Assembly: GCA_964388455.1 (NCBI GenBank)
Contig: CAYMAN010000009.1
Location: forward strand, 15,827 to 79,826
Length of the DNA: 64,000 nucleotides
Reading direction: 5' to 3'
Source: JBBRWO01 sp964388455
GTDB taxonomy: Bacteria > Actinomycetota > Coriobacteriia > Anaerosomatales > JAAXUF01
The position numbers and the translations under genes are program-made. Positions 24,535-33,237 of this stretch are shown piece by piece. Below the pieces are notes generated by a model, which was not told the origin of the DNA, did no database searches, and worked only from the letters and a program-made list of their open reading frames with translations. The number at the start of each line of letters is the position of its first letter. Position 1 is the first letter of the stretch.

Positions 24535-26121
24535 ATGAACCACAGAACTCGGAGAACCGCGTGCGCACGCAGCTGTCTGGTGGCGTTCTCGCTGCTGACC
24601 GGTCTACTGATTGCCGCATCTGCGATCCCCTCGGGGGCGTTCGCCGCACCATCGCCGCATGTGAGCGCCACCGCCAACACCACGAGTTGCAGCGCGTGTC
24701 ATCGCGTACACAATGCTCCCGCGGACTCGATGTTTTTGGGTGCCGCTGACGCTTCCGGTTCGATCACGGCCTCGTGTCTGTCCTGCCACAACGGCAGCGA
24801 TAGCGATGCCTCCAACATTGTCGACGGGTCCTCTGACTCCTTCGGCCAGCCCAGCGGACACACCCTCAGCGCCAATAGCGCGGGCACAGCGGATATCGAT
24901 GGCTGCGCCACGTGTCACGATGCCCACGGCTCATCGTCCGAGACGCGCCGGATACCTGCGAAAGAGATCAACGGCGTCGCGATCTCATCGGCGGGTAACC
25001 AGTCGTGCCTCGCATGTCACGCGACGAACGCAGACTGGTTTGGGCCCGGCTATCCCGAGGCAGACGCCCCCACGCGCGACGCGGCCGGCTACCCGGTTGC
25101 CGGAACGTGGCCGGGCAAGGCCTCCTACGAGTCGACCTCCAACGCGCATCGGCTGATCCCGGAGTCGACGCGGACCGTCGGCGTCAGCGAACCGATTCGT
25201 CGCCAGCAGGGCGACTGCACCTACTGTCACGGCGCGCACGGTGGCGCGAACGACTACGACGGCCTCAAGGCCACCTACACCGTGCCGACACAGGCGACAC
25301 TCGCCTCAGACACCGCCGACGGCTCGTACGCGGCGCTGTGCTTCACATGTCACGGTGGCGATAGGCCGGCTGGATTCGCCACCACACCGGTCGACATCAA
25401 GAGCTTCGCCACGGCGGGCGGCGCCGGTGGTCACTCGGTCGTCACCTCCGGCGGCACGCTGCCGGTCGGCTCTCCGCTGCCGTGCTTCGAATGCCACAAC
25501 CCACACGGCTCCACACGCCAGAACAGCTCGCTGCTCTCCGACGAGCGCGGCGCGTCACTCGCAACCACCAACGCCGCGGACGTCCGTGCGTTCTGCTTCA
25601 CATGCCACACCACGAGCGACAGCGCATCGGGCTGGAACAGCGTCACGAGCACCTACACCGCAGTCCCCGCAGCCGAGGAAGTCGTCGGCCTCTCCCGCCA
25701 GGCCGGCGTGCTTCGCCTCCCGGCAGTCGCCGCCCATGAGCAGGCCGCGGCGGACTCGTGCTACACCTGCCACGGCAACAGCTACGCGGCGGGCGGCTCC
25801 AACGTGCACAATCCCGGCGAGGCAACCGTCGCGAACTTTGGCAGCAACCTAGCCTCGACCACCGACGGCGCGATGGTTCCGTCGGCCACAGCCGATGCGA
25901 CCGCCACCGTCGATACCAGCGCGTCAGTCGACGCGACGGTCAGCATCCCGACATCGCCGACAGTGCCGGCAACCGACACGCTTGTGCCGAGCTGGTCGGA
26001 TCTGGGGACGCCGTTCCTGGAGAGCACGCCGACACCGCTGTCGGGGTCGCTGCTCGAGTCGCTGACATCATCGATGCCGTCGTCGGACTCTGCGACGGGC
26101 TCCTCGACACCGTTGCCGTAG
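24535..26121 (+). CDS. Secreted nonahaem cytochrome c with Ser/Thr/Pro-rich tail
   Basis: A 528-residue product with a signal peptide (about residues 12-38, ending in GAFAAP) and nine CXXCH motifs spread over residues 50-415 (CSACH, CLSCH, CATCH, CLACH, CTYCH, CFTCH, CFECH, CFTCH, CYTCH). Several are followed by NPHGS, DAHGS or GAHGG, typical of doubled-CXXCH cytochromes of extracellular electron transfer. The final 100 residues are low in complexity and rich in Ser, Thr, Pro and Ala. No C-terminal helix or LPXTG signal is seen, so it is either released or held non-covalently. It is not part of the NrfD operon but could be its outer partner. Confidence 0.88.
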   Translation: MNHRTRRTACARSCLVAFSLLTGLLIAASAIPSGAFAAPSPHVSATANTTSCSACHRVHNAPADSMFLGAADASGSITASCLSCHNGSDSDASNIVDGSSDSFGQPSGHTLSANSAGTADIDGCATCHDAHGSSSETRRIPAKEINGVAISSAGNQSCLACHATNADWFGPGYPEADAPTRDAAGYPVAGTWPGKASYESTSNAHRLIPESTRTVGVSEPIRRQQGDCTYCHGAHGGANDYDGLKATYTVPTQATLASDTADGSYAALCFTCHGGDRPAGFATTPVDIKSFATAGGAGGHSVVTSGGTLPVGSPLPCFECHNPHGSTRQNSSLLSDERGASLATTNAADVRAFCFTCHTTSDSASGWNSVTSTYTAVPAAEEVVGLSRQAGVLRLPAVAAHEQAAADSCYTCHGNSYAAGGSNVHNPGEATVANFGSNLASTTDGAMVPSATADATATVDTSASVDATVSIPTSPTVPATDTLVPSWSDLGTPFLESTPTPLSGSLLESLTSSMPSSDSATGSSTPLP

Positions 26122-26354
26122 CGCCGCGCCCCAGCAAGACATGCGCTCGACGCGCTCGGCTGCGACTACGGGTACAAACCCCGCAGACGTCGCCGACCGA
26201 AGATGCGTCCCATGGTCCCCGCTCCCCCGCTCGGCATCAGCGTCGACATCACGGTTCATTCCCGTTGGGCCCGCCCGCACGACAACTCGGACGCGCTCCT
26301 GGGCATAGACCGAAGCGTGGGTGCAGGCACACGACCACGAGAGATGGGCCGACG

Positions 26355-27338
26355 ATGCGACTGCTCTTCCTCGGTGGAAGCGGGATGATCAGCACGGCGA
26401 CCAGCCGGACGGCGATTGCTGCCGGCCACGAGGTCTATGTGCTCAACCGCGGGCTCACGGCTTCCGCCCTGCCCTTGTCCTGCACGCTGACCGCAGACCT
26501 GCGCGACCCCGACGCCTCACGCGCCGCGCTCGATGGCATGCGATTCGACGCGGTCGTCGACTGGATCGCCTACACCGCGGGTGACGTCGAACGCCATCTG
26601 GATCTGCTGCGCGGCCGAGTGGGGCAGCTCCTCTTCATCAGCTCCGCCTCGGTCTACGAGAAGCCGCCTGCGAACTACCTGATCACGGAGTCGACGCCCG
26701 TCCGCAACCCGTTCTGGCAGTACGCGCGCGCCAAGATCGCCTGCGAGGAGCGCCTGATGCGCGCGTATCGCGACGAAGAATTCCCGGTAACGATCGTGCG
26801 CCCCTCGATGACGTACGACCACAATCTCCCCATCGCGCTTGGCGGCTGGGGCACCTACACGCTCGCCGACCGACTGCTGACCGGCCTCCCGGTCATCGTG
26901 CACGGCGACGGCTCGTCGCTGTGGGTTGTCACTCACGCCGACGACCTCGCACGCGGCATCCTCGGCCTACTCGGGAACGCGCGGGCGATTGGCGAGGCGT
27001 TCCACATCACGTCCGACGAGGTCCTGTCATGGGACCAGATCTATCGGATGACCGCCGAGGCGCTCGGCGTGGAAGCGGACATCGTGCACATCCCATCCGA
27101 CTTCATCGCGGACGTCGCCCCGCAGATGGCGGGCAGCCTGCTCGGCGATAAGACGTGGAGCGTGGTGTTCGACAACAGCAAGATCAGGGAGTTCGTGCCC
27201 GGCTTCGAGGCCCGGATTCCGCTGCGCGACGGCATCCGGCGGACGCTCGATTGGTTTGCGGCCGACGCGAGCCGGCGGACCGTGGACGCAGCGGTGAACA
27301 CCGAGCTCGACCGGATTCTCTCGGCCTACGGACGCTAG
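26355..27338 (+). CDS. NAD-dependent epimerase/dehydratase family protein (extended SDR)
   Basis: The 327-residue product starts with the nucleotide-binding motif FLGGSGMIS and has ISSASVYE followed by the catalytic YARAK (YxxxK). Later blocks, VHGDGSSLWVVTHADDLARGI and EAFHITSDEVLSWDQIY, match atypical extended SDRs related to isoflavone-reductase-like and chloroplast stem-loop-binding proteins. Substrate is unknown. The ATG lies inside a much longer frame that overlaps the cytochrome tail; GAGAGATGG precedes it. Its stop shares the palindrome CTAG with the stop of the convergent permease gene. Confidence 0.85.
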   Translation: MRLLFLGGSGMISTATSRTAIAAGHEVYVLNRGLTASALPLSCTLTADLRDPDASRAALDGMRFDAVVDWIAYTAGDVERHLDLLRGRVGQLLFISSASVYEKPPANYLITESTPVRNPFWQYARAKIACEERLMRAYRDEEFPVTIVRPSMTYDHNLPIALGGWGTYTLADRLLTGLPVIVHGDGSSLWVVTHADDLARGILGLLGNARAIGEAFHITSDEVLSWDQIYRMTAEALGVEADIVHIPSDFIADVAPQMAGSLLGDKTWSVVFDNSKIREFVPGFEARIPLRDGIRRTLDWFAADASRRTVDAAVNTELDRILSAYGR

Positions 27339-28546
27339 CGCGCCTGCTCGCCCTGGCGACGCATCCGCGTGACCGACTCGATGGTGACCGCGGTGATGAG
27401 CACCGCGCCGGTCACGATGAACTTCACCGAGGAGGAGAACGCGAGCAGGTTCATCCCGTTAGCAATCGAACCGATGACCACCGCGCCCAGCAGCGCAGAC
27501 CAGATCGATCCGCGACCGCCGAAGAGGCTGGTGCCCGCGATGACAGGACCTGCGATGGCCATCAGCAGCAGGTCGCTGCTGCCGGTCGACTGGTTCACGG
27601 CCATGAGCCGCGACGCGGCAAGCACGCCACCGGCGGCTGCCATCGTCGACGCGAGAACGAACACCATGATGCGCACATGGTCGATCTTGATGCCTGCTCG
27701 GCGAGCCGCCTCGGCGTTGCCTCCGACGGCGAAGATCCGTCGGCCGAAGCGCGTGCGCTCGGTGACGAAAGAGAATGCCAGCGCGAGGCCGAAGACGATG
27801 CACATGACCAGCGGCAACCCGCGGTCTTGGTTCACGATGACGACCACCGCGATGAACGACACGGCGACGATTCCCACTCGGAAGAGGAGCCCGTTCATCG
27901 AGCCCACCTTGAGCCCGGCTGCCTTGCGCTGCGCGCGTCCGAGAAGTGCCAAACCTGCTGCGAGCGCTGTCGCTGCCGCGGCGATGGCCCAGCCGGCCCA
28001 CGCCGGCAGAAACGTGTAGGTCAGACCGATCACCAGCGGATGGCTCAGGTTGATCGTCCCCGTCTGGCCGAGCACGTAGAGCTGCAGGCCGACCAACGTG
28101 AGCGAGCCTGCAAGCGTGACGACGAAGGAAGGAATCCGGAAGCGCGTGATCATGAAGCCGTTGAACAGACCGATGAGTGCGCCGAGCCCGAGTGCTGCGA
28201 GCACGCCCACGATGGGCGACATCCCGCGCTGCACGATCAGCACCGCCATGACCGAGGAGCAGAAGCCGCTCACCGCCCCCACCGACAGGTCGATCTCGCC
28301 GAGGAGCAGCACAAGCACAACGCCGATCGAGATGGTCGCGACCGCCGCCTGCTGCAACATCAGGTTCGTGAGGTTTCCGGGGCTGAGGAAGCGGCCGTTC
28401 TGCGACTGGAAGAACGTCCAGATCGCGCCGACCATCAACAGCACCAACAGGGTGCCCGCCTCGCCCTGGGCGAGCTTGCGTCCGAGCTCCTTCACGATTC
28501 CCGCGGGACCGCGTGTCAGCATCGGGGTTTCAGGCTTCGATTGCAT
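27335..28546 (-). CDS. Sugar ABC transporter permease (CUT2/BPD_transp_2, XylH-like)
   Basis: A 403-residue permease of the ribose/xylose class with about ten helices. Family features visible are GEIDLSVGAVSGFCS, GLFNGFMITRFRIPSFVVTLAG, RTRFGRRIFAVGGNAEAARRAGI (the coupling loop) and GTSLFGGRGSIWSALLGAVVIG. It would form the channel of the importer encoded by the three-gene unit. I chose the ATG at 28546 with AGGTGA five bases upstream; it overlaps the ATPase gene by 17 bases. Confidence 0.93.
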   Translation of the reverse strand: MQSKPETPMLTRGPAGIVKELGRKLAQGEAGTLLVLLMVGAIWTFFQSQNGRFLSPGNLTNLMLQQAAVATISIGVVLVLLLGEIDLSVGAVSGFCSSVMAVLIVQRGMSPIVGVLAALGLGALIGLFNGFMITRFRIPSFVVTLAGSLTLVGLQLYVLGQTGTINLSHPLVIGLTYTFLPAWAGWAIAAAATALAAGLALLGRAQRKAAGLKVGSMNGLLFRVGIVAVSFIAVVVIVNQDRGLPLVMCIVFGLALAFSFVTERTRFGRRIFAVGGNAEAARRAGIKIDHVRIMVFVLASTMAAAGGVLAASRLMAVNQSTGSSDLLLMAIAGPVIAGTSLFGGRGSIWSALLGAVVIGSIANGMNLLAFSSSVKFIVTGAVLITAVTIESVTRMRRQGEQAR

Positions 28547-29354
28547 GCTGCTCACCTGCCAGCCCTGCGCCGAGACCGAACTCGGCCCCGGTGATGGCCG
28601 AGACGACGTCTCCTCGGCTGACTCCGCGCACGTCGAACGACGCCGCCCGCTTGCCTAGACGCAGCACGACGATCCGGTCGGCGACGGCGAACACGTTCTC
28701 AAGGTTGTGGCTGATGACCACGACCCCCAGACCACGCTCGCGCAGGGTGTGGATGAGCTGAAGCACCTGCTCGGTCTGCGACACGCCGAGGGCGGCTGTA
28801 GGCTCGTCGAGCAGCACCACGCTCGGCTCTCCGAGCAACGAGCGAGCGATCGCCACAGCCTGGCGCTGGCCGCCGGAGAGCGACCCGACCTGGACGCGCA
28901 CGTCCTTGATCGTCGTCACCGCGAGAGAGTCGAGCAACTCCAGAGCGCTCTGCTCCATGGCGGTTTCGTCGAGGTAATAGGCCGCACGGGCGAGGCCCTT
29001 GCCAAACACCTCTCGACCGAGGTACAGGTTCTCGACGACGTCGAGGTTGTCGCATAGCGCCAGATCCTGGTAGACGGTCGCGATACCGAGAGCGGTCGCG
29101 TCTTGAGGGCTGTTGATCCTGACCACCACGTCGCGGAAGGTGAACTCGCCCTCGTCGCAGAGTTGGACGCCGGCGATGGCCTTGATGAGCGTCGACTTTC
29201 CCGCCCCGTTGTCGCCGACAAGCGCGACCACCTCACCGGCGCCGACTTCGAAGTCGACACCGGTGAGTGCGTGGTTCGCGCCAAATGACTTGCTGACGCC
29301 CCTCAGTGAAAGCAGGGGCGCCGTGGTGCTCATCGTGTCTGAAGCTGCGGTCAC
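28530..29354 (-). CDS. Sugar ABC transporter ATP-binding protein, single NBD
   Basis: The 274-residue product is one complete ATPase domain: Walker A GDNGAGKST, Q-loop VYQDLAL, signature LSGGQRQAVAIARSLL, Walker B SVVLLDEPTAALG and switch His in VVISHN. CUT2 ATPases such as RbsA and XylG usually have two such domains in about 500 residues; the short form seen here is the FrcA-like type and would act as a homodimer. The GTG start overlaps the stop of the binding-protein gene in GTGA. Confidence 0.94.
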   Translation of the reverse strand: MTAASDTMSTTAPLLSLRGVSKSFGANHALTGVDFEVGAGEVVALVGDNGAGKSTLIKAIAGVQLCDEGEFTFRDVVVRINSPQDATALGIATVYQDLALCDNLDVVENLYLGREVFGKGLARAAYYLDETAMEQSALELLDSLAVTTIKDVRVQVGSLSGGQRQAVAIARSLLGEPSVVLLDEPTAALGVSQTEQVLQLIHTLRERGLGVVVISHNLENVFAVADRIVVLRLGKRAASFDVRGVSRGDVVSAITGAEFGLGAGLAGEQHAIEA

Positions 29355-30475
29355 TGAATTCCGAGCTTCGCCGCTGCGGCCTTCAGTTCAGGCGAGTTGG
29401 CGATGTCCTCTAGCTTCCAGAATCCATCTGCGATGATCGTATCCTTGATGTTGTCCTTGTTGACGGCGACCGGCGGAAGCAGAATCGAGGGGATGTCTGC
29501 CGAGCCGTTGTTCACCTTGGAGAGCGTCATGTCGGTCGGCACAGGCTCGCCCTTGGCAAGTGCGACCGCGAGTCGTGCGGCTGCCTCGGCCTCGAGCTTG
29601 ATGGCCTTGTACACCGTCATGAACTGCTCGCCGATGATGATGCGCTGAATCGCCGCGAGTTCCGCGTCCTGACCGGTGGTCGGCCTGGTCGACGGGTCGA
29701 TACCGGCACCCTTCATGGCGGCGATAGCGCCACCACCGGTGCCGTCGTTAGCGGCAAGCACGCCGACGAATCCGTCCTTGCCGAGCTTCGTGATCGCCTG
29801 GTCCATCTGGTCCTGGGCCTTGTCCGGGCTCCAGTCAGGCGTGTCGTACTCGGCACCGATCTTCACCTTGCCATCGAGGACGCTGTGGGCGCCCTTCTTG
29901 AACAGCGTGGCGTTGTTGTCGGTCGGCGAGCCGTTGATGAAGACGACCGTCTTGCCGGCATTGCCGTCGGCGGTCAGCTTGTCGAGGAGCGCCTGGCCCT
30001 GAAGTGTGCCGACCTTCTCGTTGTCGAAAGAGACGTAGTAGTCGACAGGAGCGTTGAGGATCAGTCGGTCATAGCTGATGACCGGGATCTTCGCGGAGTT
30101 CGCCTTCGTCACGATCGAAGCGGCGGATGCCGAGTCGACCGGGTCGAGTACGAGGACCTGCGCGCCGTTTGTGATGGCCGCATCAGCCTGTGACTGCTGC
30201 AGCGCGGCGTCCTGGTTGGCATTGCTATAGAGAATCTCGGCGTCGGGAGCGAGTTCCTTGACCTTGGCCTCGAAGAGCGGCTTGTCCTGGGTCTCATAGC
30301 GAGCCGTCTTCGTCTCCGGGAGCAGCAGCGCAATCTTGATCGGCGTGGTGGTCGCGGTATCAGTGGTTCCACCCGTGTCCGAGGTCTTAGCCCCGCCACA
30401 ACCGGAAAGCGCGACAACCGTGCCAACAATGAGCAGTGCCGCTACCGCCAGAATCAGTACCCTCTTCATGCGCAT
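29351..30475 (-). CDS. Sugar ABC transporter substrate-binding lipoprotein (XylF-like)
   Basis: A 374-residue periplasmic-binding protein of the type I sugar class. The signal peptide ends in a lipobox (ALSGCGG, Cys near residue 26), followed by a Thr-rich linker, so it is a lipoprotein on the outer face of the membrane. The core shows IKIALLLPETKTARYE, VLVLDPVDSAS, IPVISYDRLI, GVLAANDGTGGGAIAAMKGAG and TTGQDAELAAIQRII, close to D-xylose-binding proteins. The ATG is preceded by GGAGGCGG. It is the first gene of the importer operon. Xylose is a guess from similarity. Confidence 0.94.
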   Translation of the reverse strand: MRMKRVLILAVAALLIVGTVVALSGCGGAKTSDTGGTTDTATTTPIKIALLLPETKTARYETQDKPLFEAKVKELAPDAEILYSNANQDAALQQSQADAAITNGAQVLVLDPVDSASAASIVTKANSAKIPVISYDRLILNAPVDYYVSFDNEKVGTLQGQALLDKLTADGNAGKTVVFINGSPTDNNATLFKKGAHSVLDGKVKIGAEYDTPDWSPDKAQDQMDQAITKLGKDGFVGVLAANDGTGGGAIAAMKGAGIDPSTRPTTGQDAELAAIQRIIIGEQFMTVYKAIKLEAEAAARLAVALAKGEPVPTDMTLSKVNNGSADIPSILLPPVAVNKDNIKDTIIADGFWKLEDIANSPELKAAAAKLGIQ

Positions 30476-30735
30476 GACCGCCTCCGTTCAGCTGTCCGGC
30501 CACGACCCGATCCGCGGGTCACGCTACCGGCGAATTGAAACAAGCAGGGCGAATGCAGCAGCGCTTGTGACGGACGAGCGGCCCTGCCAGGTTCACTAGG
30601 CTAGAACCTATCGGGACGATACCCATGTTGCCGATTGGCTATCGCTGCCATTCACTGGAGACAGCCGAAAATTGGACTGCGTGGTACGGTTTCTCTCGTA
30701 ACCACACACTCGTGCGTATGAGAGAGGCGGCTCGC

Positions 30736-31599
30736 ATGGCACTGGACACCAGCTCGCGACGTCGGTTCGCGGTCATCACCGACAGCACCGCTGATATCGC
30801 TCCGGAGCTCGCCGCCCAACGCGGCATCACCGTCGTCCCGCTGTCGATCACCATCGGCGACGAGACCCTGCCTGACGGCGTCTTGACCCAAGCCGAGTTC
30901 TTCGAGCGCATGGCCGCCGCGCCCGACCTCCCCACCACTTCGCAGCCCAGCGCGGGCACCTTCGTCGACGCCTACACGGCAGCGCTCCAAACCGCCGACG
31001 AGGTTCTCTCGATCCACATCTCCTCGAAGCTCTCGGGCACGGTCGAGTCCGCGCGCACCGCGGCGCAGCAGTTCGACAGTCGCGTCCACGTCTTCGACTC
31101 GCACAATCTCTCCGGGGGCCTGCTGTGGCAGGTCTTCGACGCGGCCTCCGCTGCCGACGAGGGGCTCTCCGCCCCCGACACCGTCGCGCGCCTCGAACGC
31201 ACGCGCGAGCAGGTGAAGCTCCTCGTGGGCCTCGACTCGCTGGAGAACCTCCGCCGCGGCGGCCGTATCGGCGCCGTATCGTCGTTCCTCGGCTCGATGC
31301 TCAACCTCAAGGTCACGCTCACCGTGGACGAGGCCGGCGCGTTCTCCCCGCTCGGCAGAAGCCGAGGCGAGAAGGCGGCCCTCGAGTACACGATGGAGTG
31401 GGTCGGCAAGCAGATAGGCGACGCGCATAGCGTGCGGGTCGCCGTCGGGCACGGCCTTTCCGAGGAACGCGCGCATCGCATCGCCGACATGATCGCAGAG
31501 CGATGGGACGTCACCGAGCTCGTTATCTACGAGGCCGGCTCCGTGGTGTGCACGCACACCGGTACCGTGTGGGGCGTGGCGGTGTGGCCGGAAGGGTAG
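30736..31599 (+). CDS. DegV family fatty-acid-binding protein
   Basis: A 287-residue DegV protein. The N-terminal FAVITDSTADI and the VVPLSITIGDE segment, the TSQPSAG block, SIHISSKLSGT and the C-terminal GHGLSEERA and THTGTVWGV segments are all typical. DegV proteins bind a fatty acid, and in Gram-positive bacteria serve as FakB subunits that present it to the kinase FakA. No fakA-like gene is in the window. The ATG at 30736 follows GAGAGAGG; a longer frame upstream is rejected. Confidence 0.92.
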   Translation: MALDTSSRRRFAVITDSTADIAPELAAQRGITVVPLSITIGDETLPDGVLTQAEFFERMAAAPDLPTTSQPSAGTFVDAYTAALQTADEVLSIHISSKLSGTVESARTAAQQFDSRVHVFDSHNLSGGLLWQVFDAASAADEGLSAPDTVARLERTREQVKLLVGLDSLENLRRGGRIGAVSSFLGSMLNLKVTLTVDEAGAFSPLGRSRGEKAALEYTMEWVGKQIGDAHSVRVAVGHGLSEERAHRIADMIAERWDVTELVIYEAGSVVCTHTGTVWGVAVWPEG

Positions 31600-31620
31600 C
31601 GGGTGCTCGTCGCTGTAGCT

Positions 31621-31636
31621 AGTGACGACCGTCACA
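31621..31636. promoter_or_regulatory. CRP/FNR-family-like operator
   Basis: AGTGA-CGACCG-TCACA matches nine of the ten defined positions of TGTGA-N6-TCACA. It lies 77 bases before the NlpC/P60-like gene and 22 bases after the degV stop. Position suggests control of the secreted protein gene. Confidence 0.35.
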
Positions 31637-31712
31637 CGCACACCTGACGCATTCGCTCGCTGACCTCGCGGTGGCTCATGGGCGCGTCGATACCTCAGCT
31701 GGAGGTACTCCC

Positions 31713-33065
31713 ATGACACACACCCTTGCTCGCAACGCTCGTTCCGCTCACCCGATTCGCTCGGCCCTCGCCACAGGTGCCGCCGTCCTCGCGCTCGCCT
31801 GCGCGTTCGCGGCCGTCTCGGCGACCAGTGCGCTGGCGATCAGTCGCACAGAAGTGCTCGCTCGCGCCCAGAAGCGCGTCGACGCGCCGGTGCCGTACAG
31901 CCAGTCCAAGTACTACGCGGGCTACCGCACCGACTGCTCGGGCTACGTGTCGAGCTGTTGGGGAACCGGGACGTCGTGGTCGACCAGCTCGTTTTACAAG
32001 GTGTCCCACCCCATCAAGGCGTCGCAGCTCCTGCCTGGCGACGCGATGCTGAAGAAGGGCTACCACGTCCGGCTCTTCTATGGCTGGCTCGACGAATCAC
32101 GCACTCACTACGTCGCCTACGAGTCCGCGTACGGCCAGATCGCCGGCGTTCGCGTCCATTCGCTGGCCGATGACCTCAGGTTCGGCTACATCCCCACCCG
32201 CTACGACAAGATCACCGGCACCATCTCCTCGCGCAATGTACTCAAGAACGGCGCCTTCGATTCGTGGAAGCGTGGCTGGAACTCGACTGCGCTGACCCCC
32301 GTCTGGTGGGAGGTCGAGGGTCCGTGGGGCAGCACCCTGGTCACTCGCCGACAAGACACCGCACACTCCGGCAGGAACTCGCTCAAACTCATCAACCCCG
32401 CTGGGGAGCCGGAGACGTTCACCGAGCTCAGCCAGTCGGTGCGTGTCGTCGGGAGCGCGCGCTACCGGCTCACAGCGTTCGCCAAGACCAGCTACTCGCC
32501 CGCCGGAGTCGAGATGCGGCTGGCCTACCTCAACGAGCTGGGCGAGTCCGTGGCCGAGACCAGCGTCGCCGGCGATCGCGTCCCGCTGCTTGCTGCTTCT
32601 TGGCGGCTGATGTCGCTGCAGGAAACGGCGCCTGCCGACGCGATTCGGGCCGTCGTCACGATGCGGCTCGCAGGCGCGACGACAACCGACACGGCGGGGC
32701 TCGGCATCCCGGGTTCCTCGGCGACGTTCGATGACATATCGCTCTCGCGCCAACAGGTCTCGGTGACCATCAGACAGAACCGGACCGTGTGCACCAACGG
32801 GACCTACGTGGCGCTTACCGGCTCGGTGACACCCACCTCGGCGATCGGCGTGCCGGTTGCAATCTACGTGCAGAAACCGGGCGGTAGCTGGACCAAGCTC
32901 GCCACCAACAAGGTATACGCGGCCGGTAGCGGCGCGGCGTGGAAGAGTCGCTACAACTTCACGAGCGGAATGCGCCGTGGCACCTACCGCTTCAAGGCGA
33001 GTGTGTCTGGCTTCCCGGGCGTCCTTGGCGCGACGAGCAAGGTTGCGAGCGTCACTCTCAAGTAA
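31713..33065 (+). CDS. Secreted NlpC/P60-like protein with C-terminal beta-sandwich domains
   Basis: A 450-residue exported protein. The signal peptide ends near residue 43 (SATSALAIS). Residues 45-165 look like a papain-like NlpC/P60 or CHAP hydrolase: catalytic Cys in YRTDCSGYVSSCW and His in GYHVRLFYGW. Such enzymes cut peptide bonds in peptidoglycan. After it come a carbohydrate-binding-module-like domain (NGAFDSWKRGWN..., about 185-360) and a final beta-sandwich (about 365-450, TVCTNGTYVALTGSV) of the kind found in actinobacterial surface proteins. GGAGGT sits upstream of the ATG. A hydrolytic role is inferred from the Cys/His pair. Confidence 0.82.
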   Translation: MTHTLARNARSAHPIRSALATGAAVLALACAFAAVSATSALAISRTEVLARAQKRVDAPVPYSQSKYYAGYRTDCSGYVSSCWGTGTSWSTSSFYKVSHPIKASQLLPGDAMLKKGYHVRLFYGWLDESRTHYVAYESAYGQIAGVRVHSLADDLRFGYIPTRYDKITGTISSRNVLKNGAFDSWKRGWNSTALTPVWWEVEGPWGSTLVTRRQDTAHSGRNSLKLINPAGEPETFTELSQSVRVVGSARYRLTAFAKTSYSPAGVEMRLAYLNELGESVAETSVAGDRVPLLAASWRLMSLQETAPADAIRAVVTMRLAGATTTDTAGLGIPGSSATFDDISLSRQQVSVTIRQNRTVCTNGTYVALTGSVTPTSAIGVPVAIYVQKPGGSWTKLATNKVYAAGSGAAWKSRYNFTSGMRRGTYRFKASVSGFPGVLGATSKVASVTLK

Positions 33066-33081
33066 CGGGCATGCGTCTGCA

Positions 33082-33130
33082 TGCAGCAATCCGAGGCTCG
33101 ACCACGTGCTGTGGTGCGGGCCTCGCTGCA
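33082..33130 (+). terminator. Probable hairpin terminator
   Basis: TGCAGC (33082-33087) pairs with GCTGCA (33125-33130), enclosing GAGGC/GCCTC and ACCAC/GTGGT arms around the loop GTGCT. The interrupted hairpin begins 17 bases after the NlpC-like stop, in the gap before padR. Confidence 0.5.
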
Positions 33131-33195
33131 TTGCATGACCGTGTGAGGCGGAGTGCGGTACGTTTGGCATGCATTCTGCTTGTCCTATCGCGACA

Positions 33196-33216
33196 GATAG
33201 CGATATATCGCGTTAT
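33196..33216. promoter_or_regulatory. Candidate PadR operator
   Basis: GCGATATATCGC (33200-33211) is a perfect 12-base palindrome. It lies inside a wider imperfect one, GATAG...GTTATC, and is flanked on the left by TATCGCGA. It stands about 27 bases before the padR start, which suits autoregulation. Confidence 0.45.
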
Positions 33217-33237
33217 CACTCAGCGAAAGGAACTCAC

